This document shows, piece by piece, positions 20,579-30,731 of a stretch of DNA of 64,000 nt (position 1 is its first letter; each line of letters opens with the position of its first letter). The translations under genes and the position numbers were made by a program. The notes under the pieces were generated by a model. It made no database searches, was not told the origin of the DNA, and saw only the letters and a list, made by a program, of their open reading frames with translations. Source of the stretch: Apostichopus japonicus (lineage: Eukaryota; Echinodermata; Holothuroidea; Aspidochirotida; Stichopodidae); NCBI RefSeq assembly GCF_037975245.1, contig NC_092568.1, positions 29,981,001-30,045,000 on the forward strand. The letters run 5' to 3'.

Positions 20579-23500
20579 TTATACTTTCAACCTGTGTTTA
20601 TGCATCGCTGTGTAATATGGCATCGCTACTTCAACACAGTACCGTATATCGTCCGGTAGTTCGTCAAGGTTTGGTGGCGGTTTGGCAGGTTGTTTGAACG
20701 CAGAGCTGTACGCAGCTTTGGTTATCCAACCATTAAGCCTGCACGCTACGATGGCTTCATAGGATGTCTTCCACGTTTTGATGACGTCATGTTGACCATC
20801 CCAACGTAAGTACCGCTCCTTAAAAGGAACACCGATCATTTGAAAATATTTGGGGAGTAAAATATCTGGATAAGTGGCCAACTCGTCTCCGTCTATGACC
20901 ACGGGGTATCTACCAGTCTCTTCGATCACAAACTTCCACAATTTATAAGATTTTTTGTAAAGTTCGTCAGACGGGTAAACATCTACGTCATTGACTATGT
21001 TAAATGCCGCCCTCTCTACTTCCGTTACCTCGTTCATGAAAGCCTGTTTGTATGAAAGATACATGTTGCGTGGATCCCTGATGATGAAGGTATACTGGAA
21101 TGCTTTTTTGGAGGGCAGAGAACGATAATGGCCGTCTATGGCGAAAGCTGAGTCCTTCACGAAGATCAAATCTTTGTCACGTTCGTCAGCCTCTAATTGA
21201 CCTTTGACCCAGTCGTATCTGAAAGTGTATTGACAAAAGAAAGTTTGATGGTAATTTATACGTCATCAGTGTTGTACCCAAATACGCTAGAAAGTCAAAT
21301 AATGGTCACTACATCAGTTTAAAGATTCTATAAACCTTTCTTTACCTGCCACGATCGAAGTATTTGCTAATCTCTTAGACATTTAATTGACTAATTGCGC
21401 CCCCTATATAGGATAATATAGATAAAAGGGCCCCCCTATATTTATAATAGATAAAGGGGCGTTACATTTTAACTGGGCACTAGAACCAGGGAGCTGCTAG
21501 AGTAGCAGCTCCCTGCTAGAACCAAAGCGAAGACAGGCGGTGAGGGGTGGGGAGAAAGAACAGTGAGTCATTACAGGTATAACGCCTCTTAACATTTCTA
21601 AGTGTTTAATGGCTGTAAGTTAATTTATAGAGACGAAGTTCTTTCAGAATAATTTGACCAAACCTTCTTACGCTAATCTTTTCAAATTGACTTTGACCCA
21701 AAAACAGATCATAAAATGTCGTTCGGATTAGTTTGTGAATCTTGTCACTATAACATTAAAATAGTACACACTGTATAGGCGACGAAGTTATATTTTCTCG
21801 GTATGTATATCTAACGGGGGAAGGGAGAAATGGGGGACCAAGATGTTAGCATACCGCATCTCCAAAAGAAACTAGTTCAAATTGTTCATGACATATAGAC
21901 TATATACCGCTATATATGGACAAGCTGCAAAGAGAACAGAAACACCTCGCTTGGGTTCTATACCAGTATTAGCTAAATCACAATTTTAAGAGAGATAGAA
22001 GATAAATTCAGGGTGTTGATCTAACCAGGTTAATGCAACTCTAACTGTGAGAAGCATATTCCTGATCAACGGGTGATTCCTAATTTCTTATCCACACAAT
22101 ATTAACCTCTACAAAGAATTAAGGTTGAACTATTGTTTGGTTCTTGAAGTTAGTGGACATTATCATCCATTAGTTTCGGAAAGTTAACTTTAACAGCCCA
22201 CGTTGTACTATGAGAAATCGGCCTATATAGCTCTGCAGGTGATTAAACTTAAAGTTCTACCCGGATAAAAATCCGATTCGATCCGATTCGAATCCGAATG
22301 GTAAGTTGCTTTTATATTATGTTTCTTGTCATTGTTTACTTAAAGGAGACAGTTTCAAGGGAGTATTTCCCCCTTGTATTTGTACAGTCGCTAGGAGGAG
22401 ACATTTGTAAAGAACTTAACTGGTTGTAAACAAGAAAACGAATTGTTTACTTTTATTCGTTAAGGCCTATCTCCAACTGATGTGAATTCTCGTTATACCG
22501 CGATGAACAAGTATAAGGTTTATAAACTCCCTGGTATACCTATGGGTATGGAGCTATACAGCCTATTAACACCTGTATATACGGTAACCGCTAACGGCGA
22601 TATGTATAGGCTGATATATATGTACTCGTGAATGTTTGAAGGTTATAGAGGGAGAGGACGGTTAGGCTGGGTTTACCCTGACGTAAAAAGGTAGATAAAG
22701 ACCTAAAATGCGGAACCGAGGGTGAACCGTGACTATAAGGGGAGTGCGCGTAATGAATACGTTTAGCAAAACATAAATCAGACACATTATTTTATGCAAC
22801 TTTGCCCACAGGTCTAGCTGCATCTGGTTTTCGGCATGAGTTGCAATATACCAACCCTCTTAGTTTCTATCCTCCCCTTAAAGCCCGCCCCTTCCCACAT
22901 TACCCCCCCCCCCAACAAAGCAAGACTTGTAAGCAAGAGCCCAACGGGCACTATAGTTCCTTGCTTAAGTGGAATATTAAAGTGTATATGCATCGCGCAA
23001 TATCATATTTATGCCCAAGTGTACCAGATATTTACCAACAACTTTCTTCCAAATTTGGATACAATCTGATTTAAGGTTGTAGAGTAATTTTATTTTAAAA
23101 ATATTGGCCCCTCCAAAAATATTGGGCCCGATAAAATGTTGCGCTTAAGTGGTTCCAAAAAAAATTGGCCCAAACAAATAAATTTACCAAAAATTGGAAC
23201 ACCCAAAATGTGGGCCCAAATGGTCCGAAAAATATTGGGCTCCACAAAATCGGGCCCAAAGAATGTGTCCCAAAATGTATTTGAGGTGGAAATAAAATTT
23301 GGGCCCACCCGGCCCAAAAATGAGTCCGGAATTGTTTGGGGCCTAGAAGGTCCCAAATATTTAGGCTTACATGTAACATTTATTAACTGACAACTGTATA
23401 CCAAGGGTGGTTACAATCCGACTAAAGGTTGCAGAGTTATTGCAATGTAAAGATTTGTTTACGTATGACCCCATAACCTCATTAATATTCTTAAAGTCAG

Positions 23501-26277
23501 CGCAAAAATCACCCAGTTGGGAAAATTTTTCAATACTGTAGTGTTATGTCCCGCTTCAGAGCACACGTATTGTCAGTACGAGCAGTATGAATATCATGTT
23601 CCTATCAGAATCAAGGTTAGGAACTGTTTGTACTGTCAATACCAGTGCTTTGAGAGCATGTTATTGGAGTACAGTTTAGAACTTTAGAGAGGTATTAGCA
23701 TTAGGAAATTGTCCCAACTTGCTGCAACAGATGACAGGGCACACCTTGTCACTATAATACATCTACATAGTAAGTATGACACATATTAATCATACCGTTG
23801 TTGAGTTATCGTGGACCCAAGAAAGTGTCACAGACGCACACAAACACACACATACGAACACACACATGCCAACCTGACTACATAGGCTCCATTGCAAGGA
23901 ACCAAAAATACCAGAACTGATTCATGACATAAGCCTATAGGTTATAAGTACAACCTTTACCCTGATCAAATATTTGGCCAAGTTAAATAATCTGGTCGAA
24001 GTCCCTATCCTCATACAATCACCAACTTTAAGAGTAATGAGGAATTGTTATACGGAAATTCAATGTTTGTGATACTTGAAAGTAGTGAATAATTAATATA
24101 AATAATAAATAAATAATATATTGATAACTGAAATAGTATATCTATCAGGAGTGCCATCCGTCTTTCAATTATAATATGGAAGGCAACTGGTTCCTATTAG
24201 CAGAGCCCTCATTGCCCCCCCCACCACCCCTCATGACGACACGCCACGAATCATAACACACCAGTGGGGCCGAGTGGTTCGGGGATGATAGGTCTATGTA
24301 TACATAAATTTGAAAATGTGACCTAAGCGTCTCCCAGAATGCGTTCAAATATATTGATAAAATCCGGCTGTTATGCCCTAAACTTCGGAAAATTGTTGCA
24401 AGGACACTATATATGTGTCGTGACGTCCTGTACCATAAGCCAATACTGTCAAAACGAACACGTAACCAGGGAACTGCTACTCTAGAGTGTAGACAGTACC
24501 GGATTTACGGCGGGACCCACCGGGGCCCAGGCCCGCCCCCCCCCCACATTAAGGGGAAGCGTTTTCTGCCAAAATTTGTGTGCACGCTACGGGCCAACCT
24601 ATAGTGGCGCTCCGCTTAGATAGTGGGCCTAATCGTGAAAGGGCCTCAAGCTATTTTGGCCCCGAGCCCACACAAGCTAAATCCGGCCCTGGCTCTAGAG
24701 TATACACCCCCTGACGTAACTATGAACAGGACATACATATATTACACAGAACAACAACTTACTGTACGACCAGGTGTGTGCTGCTACTATATGGCAGGTA
24801 TGTAAACGTAGTCGATTATTACTCTTATGAAACATACATTGGAATAAATATTTTGGAAGTGTCAAAGAAAGGTTTTTTATGTCAACACATTTTCGCGGTT
24901 TCATCTGTACGTCTGCAACACATAAGGTTTTGAATTATATTGATAACGTGAGCATATGCGATAAAGTTACGTTCATCTTTATATCATATCATTAAGGAAA
25001 TAGTATTAATATATAAACATAAACCAAGTTATCGCATTCCAGAACAAAGGTAACAGGAAGTCGACGGTGTTCAAAAAAAATTAATGTGCGATGCATAGGC
25101 CTATCAAGACAGACGAAGTCAAACCATGCAGAGCGCTTTGAAAGAAATTTACTGTCCTGAGTTAATCAAAGTTGAAAGATGCGATTGCCACTTAAAATAA
25201 CAGTAAACAGAGTGACTCAGCCAAAACGTGACCTTTGACATTTGCATTGGGAAACATATATGCATAACAACAACAAGAGTTAGTCATATCGTGAGTGTGT
25301 ATACACAAGTCATGTATTTCCATCATGGTTTGCATCCTAATATGGCTTTATTTGTATATCTGCAGAGGGCGTAAATAACATGTTAAAGTTGCAGGGCCAA
25401 TTGTATGTTTTCTCAGGTGTATATAGGAGTTGGTGGAGAGGGGGGTGGTGGGGGAGGGGTGGGGTGATGATGAGTTAAATGATAACTGCAAAGGTTCCGA
25501 TTCAACATAAGCAATAAAAAGAGAAAATTTCCTGGCATGGAAAGCCGTTCTTTGGTAACATATGACTCCTCCAGCAGGACCAAATTCCTAGACTGAGGAA
25601 ATGGGAAATGATTTCAGTTTTTACATCTCGCCCCTGTCGCTTACCCTCACATCTCTGTGTTTTTTTTTTGCTATATTATTTTATTTAACTACTATTTATG
25701 TCGTCTTTAACTTGGAGCAAAATCCAGGGAGTTGCTCTCTGAGCTCCGAATAAGTGCTTAATTGCGTAATACCCCGCAACTCTTATATCTCAAAGTTTCA
25801 CAAGAAATTGCACACTTAATTTAATAAGGTAATAACACACTAAACATGATCATTATATTGACGTACAATTAGGCTCATTATATAAACTGTACTAAATGAA
25901 AAGATTCATACATACCGAAATTGTCTCCAGTGGTGGGCCCTACCCTGCGGGGTTTCCTCCAGAATAGGTCGCATTCTCTCCAGGCCCTCATGAGCCTCCC
26001 TCTCCATCTGCTCACGGTCACTGTCTGGGTGTGTCAGCAGCTCGTTATGGTAACTGTACAGGTAAGGCTCATACCAAACCTGCACATTCTCTACGAAACT
26101 CATACACTTCACAAACACAGTGGAGCGAGACCTTGGAATGGACCAGAGGAATACCCTTCTGGGTCCATCCCGACGTGTACCTGGTTGAGGGCCCGAACCC
26201 GGCAGTGAGGAACCATCCGCTGGTTGGGTGGTGGTGGTAGTATTGGAAGGTGTCGATTGTATAAGTGATGTCATCAT
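20579..26277 (-). CDS. P-loop sulfotransferase-like protein, two exons
   Basis: Exon 1 is 25916-26277 (ATG at 26277 or the adjacent 26274; donor GTATGT) and exon 2 is 20579-21218 (acceptor CACTTTCAG). Phase 2 joins with phase 2 (CG + A gives Arg), giving 333 residues. Seen: a Ser/Thr/Pro-rich N terminus of 40 residues, the strand and P-loop RRVFLWSIPRSRSTVFVKC at 40-58 matching the 5'-phosphosulfate-binding loop (PRSxST), then WYEPYLYSYHNE at 69-80; in exon 2 FIIRDPRNMYLSYKQAF at 165-181 matches the 3'-phosphate-binding element (RDPR with Ser 176). YPVVIDGDELATYPD follows at about 230. Known: such proteins use PAPS as sulfate donor; this cytosolic-looking branch has no transmembrane anchor and mostly uncharacterised substrates. 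The 4.7-kb intron holds several insertions. The family call is firm; the substrate is unknown. Confidence 0.88.
21487..21515. mobile_element. 29-bp hairpin micro-insertion, copy 1
   Basis: A perfect 13-bp stem, CAGGGAGCTGCTA against TAGCAGCTCCCTG, with loop GAG. It is flanked immediately by the exact direct repeat CTAGAAC (21480-21486 and 21516-21522). This lies in the sulfotransferase-like gene intron. Confidence 0.7.
23095..23375. repeat. degenerate GGGCCC-rich short-period repeat
   Basis: A stretch of about 280 bp in which GGGCCC, TTGGCCC or TGGGCCCAAA words recur every 15-25 bp separated by AT-rich spacers. The minus strand translates to quasi-repeats of FGPI/FLGPIF, which is a consequence of the repeat. 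It lies in the sulfotransferase-like gene intron and is not found elsewhere in the window. Confidence 0.65.
24467..24713. mobile_element. hairpin micro-insertion, copy 2, split by a MITE
   Basis: Ends CAGGGAACTGC and CACCCCCTG, flanked by the exact 7-bp repeat ACGTAAC at 24460-24466 and 24714-24720. Removing the MITE at 24489-24693 and one copy of its duplication leaves a 34-bp element whose centre, TACTCTAGAGTA, is a perfect 12-bp palindrome. The MITE therefore landed in the loop. Confidence 0.65.
24489..24693. mobile_element. 205-bp MITE with exact 8-bp duplication
   Basis: Flanked by TCTAGAGT at 24481-24488 and 24694-24701. Inverted ends share CCGGATTTA (left ACAGTACCGGATTTACGG; right, reversed, GCCAGGGCCGGATTTAGC). 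The interior holds a G/C-rich tract and, at 24580-24624 in reverse, the core shared with other elements (GGTGGCGCTCCGCTTAGA type). Confidence 0.82.
25435..25475 (+). other. G-rich tract in intron
   Basis: Runs of G (GGGGGG, GGGGG, GGGG, GGGG) separated by short spacers, able in principle to form a quadruplex on the strand opposite the sulfotransferase-like transcript. Confidence 0.4.
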
Positions 26278-27005
26278 GAAGGATGACTCTCGTCAGAAGG
26301 TTAACTTCGGAATGATGAACAGTTTTTCTTGGTTATAACTCGTTCGACTCTTCAGTTGCTAAACGGTGACATTTGATAAAGCAGGTAGATGACGCACTAC
26401 CGCCGGGACCCATACGGCTTAATCCGGAGTAATGAAAACAGTCGCTTGCTTTTCTTTTTTTTAATTAAAACGTCTCCAATGACGAGGCTTTATACACTCC
26501 ACTCGAGGATTCTCTGATTTCGCGGTTTCATCTGTACGTCTGCAACAGACAAACACATTGGCAATCCATACGTTAGTAAACATGACGTAACCTGCAGGAG
26601 AACCGTTAGACGTCAACTGACTAGTGATAACGGAAGAAGTAGAATATCAAGGAGGTAAAAAGATGATAGTTGCCGTGCATACGTAACGACGCACATCTTG
26701 CCCGGATAAACAACAGTTTAAGACATTCCTTAAATAGTACGTACTCGGGTCCGGCTCTTATCCAAAGCCCCGGCTGATAAAGAAGTTTGTGTATCAGCGC
26801 TAACGGTGAAGATTGTTTTCCTAGTTGCTTCGACCTTTGAAAGCAATTCTATCTTTGTCAACCTGAGCTCTTACCATCATGCGTGTTTTGCTGGGTTTTT
26901 TTTTACAGCTTGAACGGTTATAATAGTTTCTACAGTGCTATTTGTTGGTGTTGCGTCATTATATGTGTAACCAAAACTGCTGACATCAGCGTGTGCTTCT
27001 ATTAC
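26278..27005. other. 5' flank or leader of sulfotransferase-like gene
   Basis: No coding exon seen. If the minus-strand exon 27006-27115 is spliced to the start-codon exon, this stretch is mostly a 5' intron. It contains the sentence-like repeat TTTCGCGGTTTCATCTGTACGT also present near 24891, so a dispersed repeat passes through both. Confidence 0.45.
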
Positions 27006-27115
27006 CTGCTGAGGCCAGGTCCCTGAATCAAACCGTCTTTCTCCTTGAATGCACTTCACTATTTAGTCCATAGTCGCAAGGACGTTGAATTAGCCGAGGG
27101 AGATGATGATATACT
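27006..27115 (-). other. probable noncoding exon on the minus strand
   Basis: A textbook acceptor (TTTTCTTTTCAG at 27116-27127) and a donor (CAG|GTAATAG at 27005-27004) bound 110 bp. All three frames contain stops, so it is best read as a 5' untranslated exon, probably of the sulfotransferase-like gene whose start codon is 0.7 kb downstream. Confidence 0.45.
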
Positions 27116-28201
27116 CTGAAAAGAAAACAACTCTCTCGTTTAGTATAGTATACAATGTACTGCACACAATATAAAGATCTGATCTTTTTTAGCAAGTTAT
27201 CGTCTGGCAACCTGCAGGTGTAATATATTGCGTTGAGAATTAATTGGCTTCAACCGTGCTTACAGATATCCGGCACACCCTTTTAGAGGTGATCAGGTAA
27301 CAGATATCACTACATGCAGAACTTCAGCTCTATACCGGAAACGTTACTGACCCAGAATGGGTTGGACATGTTATTGTTTAACGTTGCGCGTTTATAATTT
27401 AGATGTAGACGTGTTAATGTATCGTTATCAAGTAAAGTTGTGAATACGTGATAATGGATGGACGATCAGGCGGCCAATTTGTCATGCGTAACCCAGTGAG
27501 CTGAAGATGGCAGCTCACTGGTTCAAGATCCTCTGTAGCGGAACCTACCCCTTCCCAATTTTATCTTGCTAAAAATGATCAAAGTGTTTCAATAGTATAT
27601 CCTATAGTGCACATGCACTTAATCAGGAGCATACACCAATTGGCGGTAAGATGTACCTTCGGTCTATCCCACTTCCCTCCCCCACTACCCCACCCCCATG
27701 CAGTCTCCTACCCGTACCTATCATGTTTCTAGAAAGCACGATTTTGTTGTATTTACCAATAATTTCCTGAATACGTTAAAGTATTTTTTAAGTAATTAAT
27801 GCAACTTAGGTGACGAAATAGTACATAACACATTATATCTCAGTCTGCGCGAATATATCTTATCACAGCAATAAGAATAACAAAATCATTTACAAGGATT
27901 GTCTGGTGGCCCAAAGAAGTTACCTTAAAAAATGATAAATAATTTTCCAAACATGTTGTCAAAGTATGAGAACGCTAATGTTGCGTTTGACAGATAAGAG
28001 AAACGACTTTTTTAATCGTTAAAGGGTCTATACAATGAATCCGAAAGAAGCATCGCTTGATGGTACCTAAATGCCGTGTGCAAATCATCCCTATGGCAAC
28101 AAGGCTCCATCGCGTCTAGAGCTTGTGTAAGTGCCTATACACACTGAAACTCGACTCCCAGTAGTGTAAACAATGTGCCTGTAACGTCAGTTAGGCCTTA
28201 C
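27116..28201. other. spacer with one hairpin
   Basis: No gene seen. At 27493-27521 an 11-bp perfect stem, CCAGTGAGCTG against CAGCTCACTGG, encloses a 7-base loop. Its ends resemble the micro-insertions described elsewhere, but there is no flanking direct repeat. Confidence 0.5.
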
Positions 28202-28513
28202 AAGTTACATTCAGGTAGTCTTAGTTAGTGTCAGGATACATGGTAAAAGTATCTGTAATACTGTGAATATAGCCAAAGGCTTGGCCTGAATATCTGACAT
28301 GGGCCTAGTCTAGTTGTATAGTCTAGACTATCATGAATTGCAGCCACCACGGTCGGCTATGGGTATTCATCGAAGCCTCGGAGTAGGATAGGAATATAGT
28401 ACTACTAGGCTAGGCGGTTTCAGTTATTATCCGCACACAGTACTTTCCTCTGAAAAACCAACTCAAAGATATAAAATGATGCAGGCCACTAATTTGGATT
28501 AGGCGATACTCAC

Positions 28514-28607
28514 TGACAGGTACAGTGTGCTGGAACAAAGGAACAGCGGAAACCAAGAATAGCTTGAAACTTGTCAAAATGAAACAGAAAACTGTTGAGT
28601 TATTCAT
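28514..28607 (-). CDS. candidate first exon with signal peptide, copy A
   Basis: From ATG at 28607 the frame reads MNNSTVFCFILTSFKLFLV followed by SAVPLFQHTVPV and then a strong donor (GTGAGT) at 28513-28508, leaving phase 1 after 31 codons. A short polar start and a hydrophobic core of about 15 residues suit a secretory signal. The next exon was not identified; candidates must lie at lower coordinates. It could equally be a leader exon of the sulfotransferase-like gene. Confidence 0.35.
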
Positions 28608-29234
28608 ATTAATTTGTGACAGGTATTACCAGCACGGTCTACGAACTTGAAAGAGGAACTAGTCCTAACTAGTAAGGTTGTTTACACCCAAACTAAGCTA
28701 GGGTTCATTGAGCATTCTGAATGAGTGAGCTGAATTGCGTACATAGTCATTGTGAATCATTCGATGTGAAAAATATGTTTGTTCTACACTTGAATACGGA
28801 CCATGACAACCAATATTTCATCATGCCTCTTCGGAACCTAAGCTATCCTATTGAATCTAGTCTTGGAGCTTAATTCTATCCTGTTACAGTCAAATTCTAT
28901 CTTCTCCATGCTCCTAAAGCAAGTTACATATACAGGTAGTATAGTTAGTGTCAGGACACATGGTAAAAGTATCTGTAATACCGTGAATATAGCTAAAGGC
29001 TTGGCCTGAATATCTGACATGGGCCTAGACTAGTTGTATTGTCTAGACGATCATGAATTGCAGCCAACACATTGGGCTAGGGTATTCATCGAAGCCTCGG
29101 AGTAGGATAGGAATGGTTCTACTAGGCTAGGCGGTTTCAGTTATTATCCGCACACAGTATACTTTCCGCTGAAAAAACCCAACTCAAAGATATAAAATGA
29201 TGCAGGCCACTATTTTGGATTAGGCGATACTCAC

Positions 29235-29328
29235 TGACAGGTACAGTTTGCTGGAACAAAGGAACAGCGGAAACCAAGAGCAACTTGAAACTTGTCAAAA
29301 TGAAACAGAAAACTGTTGAGTTATTCAT
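29235..29328 (-). CDS. candidate first exon with signal peptide, copy B
   Basis: The counterpart of the exon at 28514 in the second 720-bp unit: same length (94 bp), same donor, and a few substitutions only (for example KLLLVSAVPLFQQTVPV). Preserved frame, hydrophobic core and donor in both copies argue for a real exon. Confidence 0.35.
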
Positions 29329-29640
29329 ATTAATTTGTGACAGGTATTGCACGGTCTACGAACTTGAAAGAGGAACTAGGCCTAACTAGTAAGATTGTTT
29401 ACACCCAAACTAAGCTAGGGTTCATTGAGCATTCTGAATGAGTGAGCTGAATTGCGTACATAGTCATTGTGAATCATTCGATCTGAAAAATATGTTTGTT
29501 CTACACGTGAATACGGACCATGACAACCAATATTTCATCATGCCTATTCCGAACCTAAGCTATTCTATTGATTCTAGTCTTGGAGCTAAATTATATCCTG
29601 TTACAGTCAAATTCTATCTTCTCCATGCTCCTAAATCATG

Positions 29641-30091
29641 TCAATGTGCCTAATCAGTTCAGTTAGCCATTCTGCTCCTCCAAAAACACCTGGTATTTTC
29701 CGCTTACAAAACGTTGTTTTCCGCTGACAAGCTGTGTCAGCGGAACTTGGAAGTACCGTGTGCGGAGAATAATGACACCCCTTCTACTAGGCTACTCCTA
29801 ACTAACCTAATTTTGTGCAGCTATAGGGAATCAATTTATTTACAAAATGATACCTGTGGTCAAAAAGAGCTATTTTATTAGTGCAGTTAACATCGCTGTT
29901 ATAGCCTTACATTTCTTCAAATGGCAATGAGACCTTATTTCGTCCATGGTATTTTGCGTCCTCCAAAAATCCACAAGAAGATAAATAAATTGATGTCGGC
30001 CTACTCATTATAATGTACGAACATCTGATAGGCCTTCCCAATATCACAGATCTATGACAGACAGCGTAAACTTTGTCATTCTTTATCACAG
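29641..30091. other. spacer with an ambiguous open frame
   Basis: A minus-strand frame at 29907-30146 has somewhat coding-like composition (VEIDGCQVLYRHIFNVAVIK) but no good acceptor. It overlaps the plus-strand candidate exon at 30092-30185; I prefer the plus strand because of its splice signals. Confidence 0.3.
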
Positions 30092-30731
30092 CTACGTTGA
30101 ATATGTGGCGATAAAGTACTTGGCAGCCATCGATTTCAACTTTCACAGAAACCGTCCCAAAGAAAGATGGAGATGGGAATGATGAGTAAGTGTTTCTGTC
30201 TATGCCCTCATCATATGCTTATTTAATATGTGTAGTGAATGGCATTAGACGTACAAGCATTTCATTATGATACCTTTTAGGCACACTTCTGACTCACTTC
30301 ACAACAGAATATTTACATTATTACCGCAGGTGCAATTGGTGGGTTGTGGATTCATTTATGTGTTAAACCAGAGGTTAAATGCATAACTGAAGTGAAACAC
30401 TTTCAAGGTATTTACCTAGTACAGGAGCATACAGTTCTACACTCCTTTTGATGATTTCAATTGTTTTTAGTGAGTATTCCAGTGAAAACAATCAAGAATA
30501 ATTGAGAGCAGCCTTAGAGCTTTATATGTAGATAATTGTTAAAATACCCTGTGTGTTGATTAATTGGAGGTGCACAAAGGAATATGCAAATCACCACCAC
30601 CTGTTATGATATCTTTTCAGGGTCACGGTGAAGTACTCCAAAGCCACCAAACAATGGCATCCGGTACCTGTGAAAGAGCCCAAAACCTATCGATACATTC
30701 TGCATTTCGGGAGAACATCGTGAAAGTTCTG
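30092..30731 (+). CDS. candidate two-exon segment of an unknown gene
   Basis: Exon 30092-30185 lies between a strong acceptor (CTTTATCACAG) and a strong donor (GTAAGT). Exon 30621-30731 lies between ATATCTTTTCAG and GTAATT. The second has a coding-like frame, VTVKYSKATKQWHPVPVKEP onward to YILHFGRTS and TGA at 30721. Phase 2 of the frame ending KKDGDGNDE in the first exon would join it exactly, but that frame has a stop at 30110 and would need a later start or acceptor; the other open frame of exon 1 (VEYVAIKYLAAIDF) stops just before the donor. So splice sites are good and the reading frame is unresolved. No family recognised. Confidence 0.3.

Larger units (their letters stand above)
28202..29640. 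repeat. tandem duplication, two units of about 720 bp
   Basis: Unit A is 28202-28921 and unit B 28922 to about 29640, both beginning at AAGTTACAT and GGTAGT...TAGTTAGTGTCAGGA. I estimate over 90 percent identity with small indels. Each unit carries the same signal-peptide-like exon on the minus strand. Confidence 0.85.

Noticed and set aside
25727-25753. CCAGGGAGTTGCTC as another micro-insertion
   Set aside because: The left arm matches but the right arm does not pair well and there is no flanking repeat.
27493-27521. Hairpin CCAGTGAGCTG/CAGCTCACTGG as a fourth micro-insertion
   Set aside because: The stem is perfect, but no 7-bp direct repeat flanks it and the ends differ (CAGTG rather than CAGGG).
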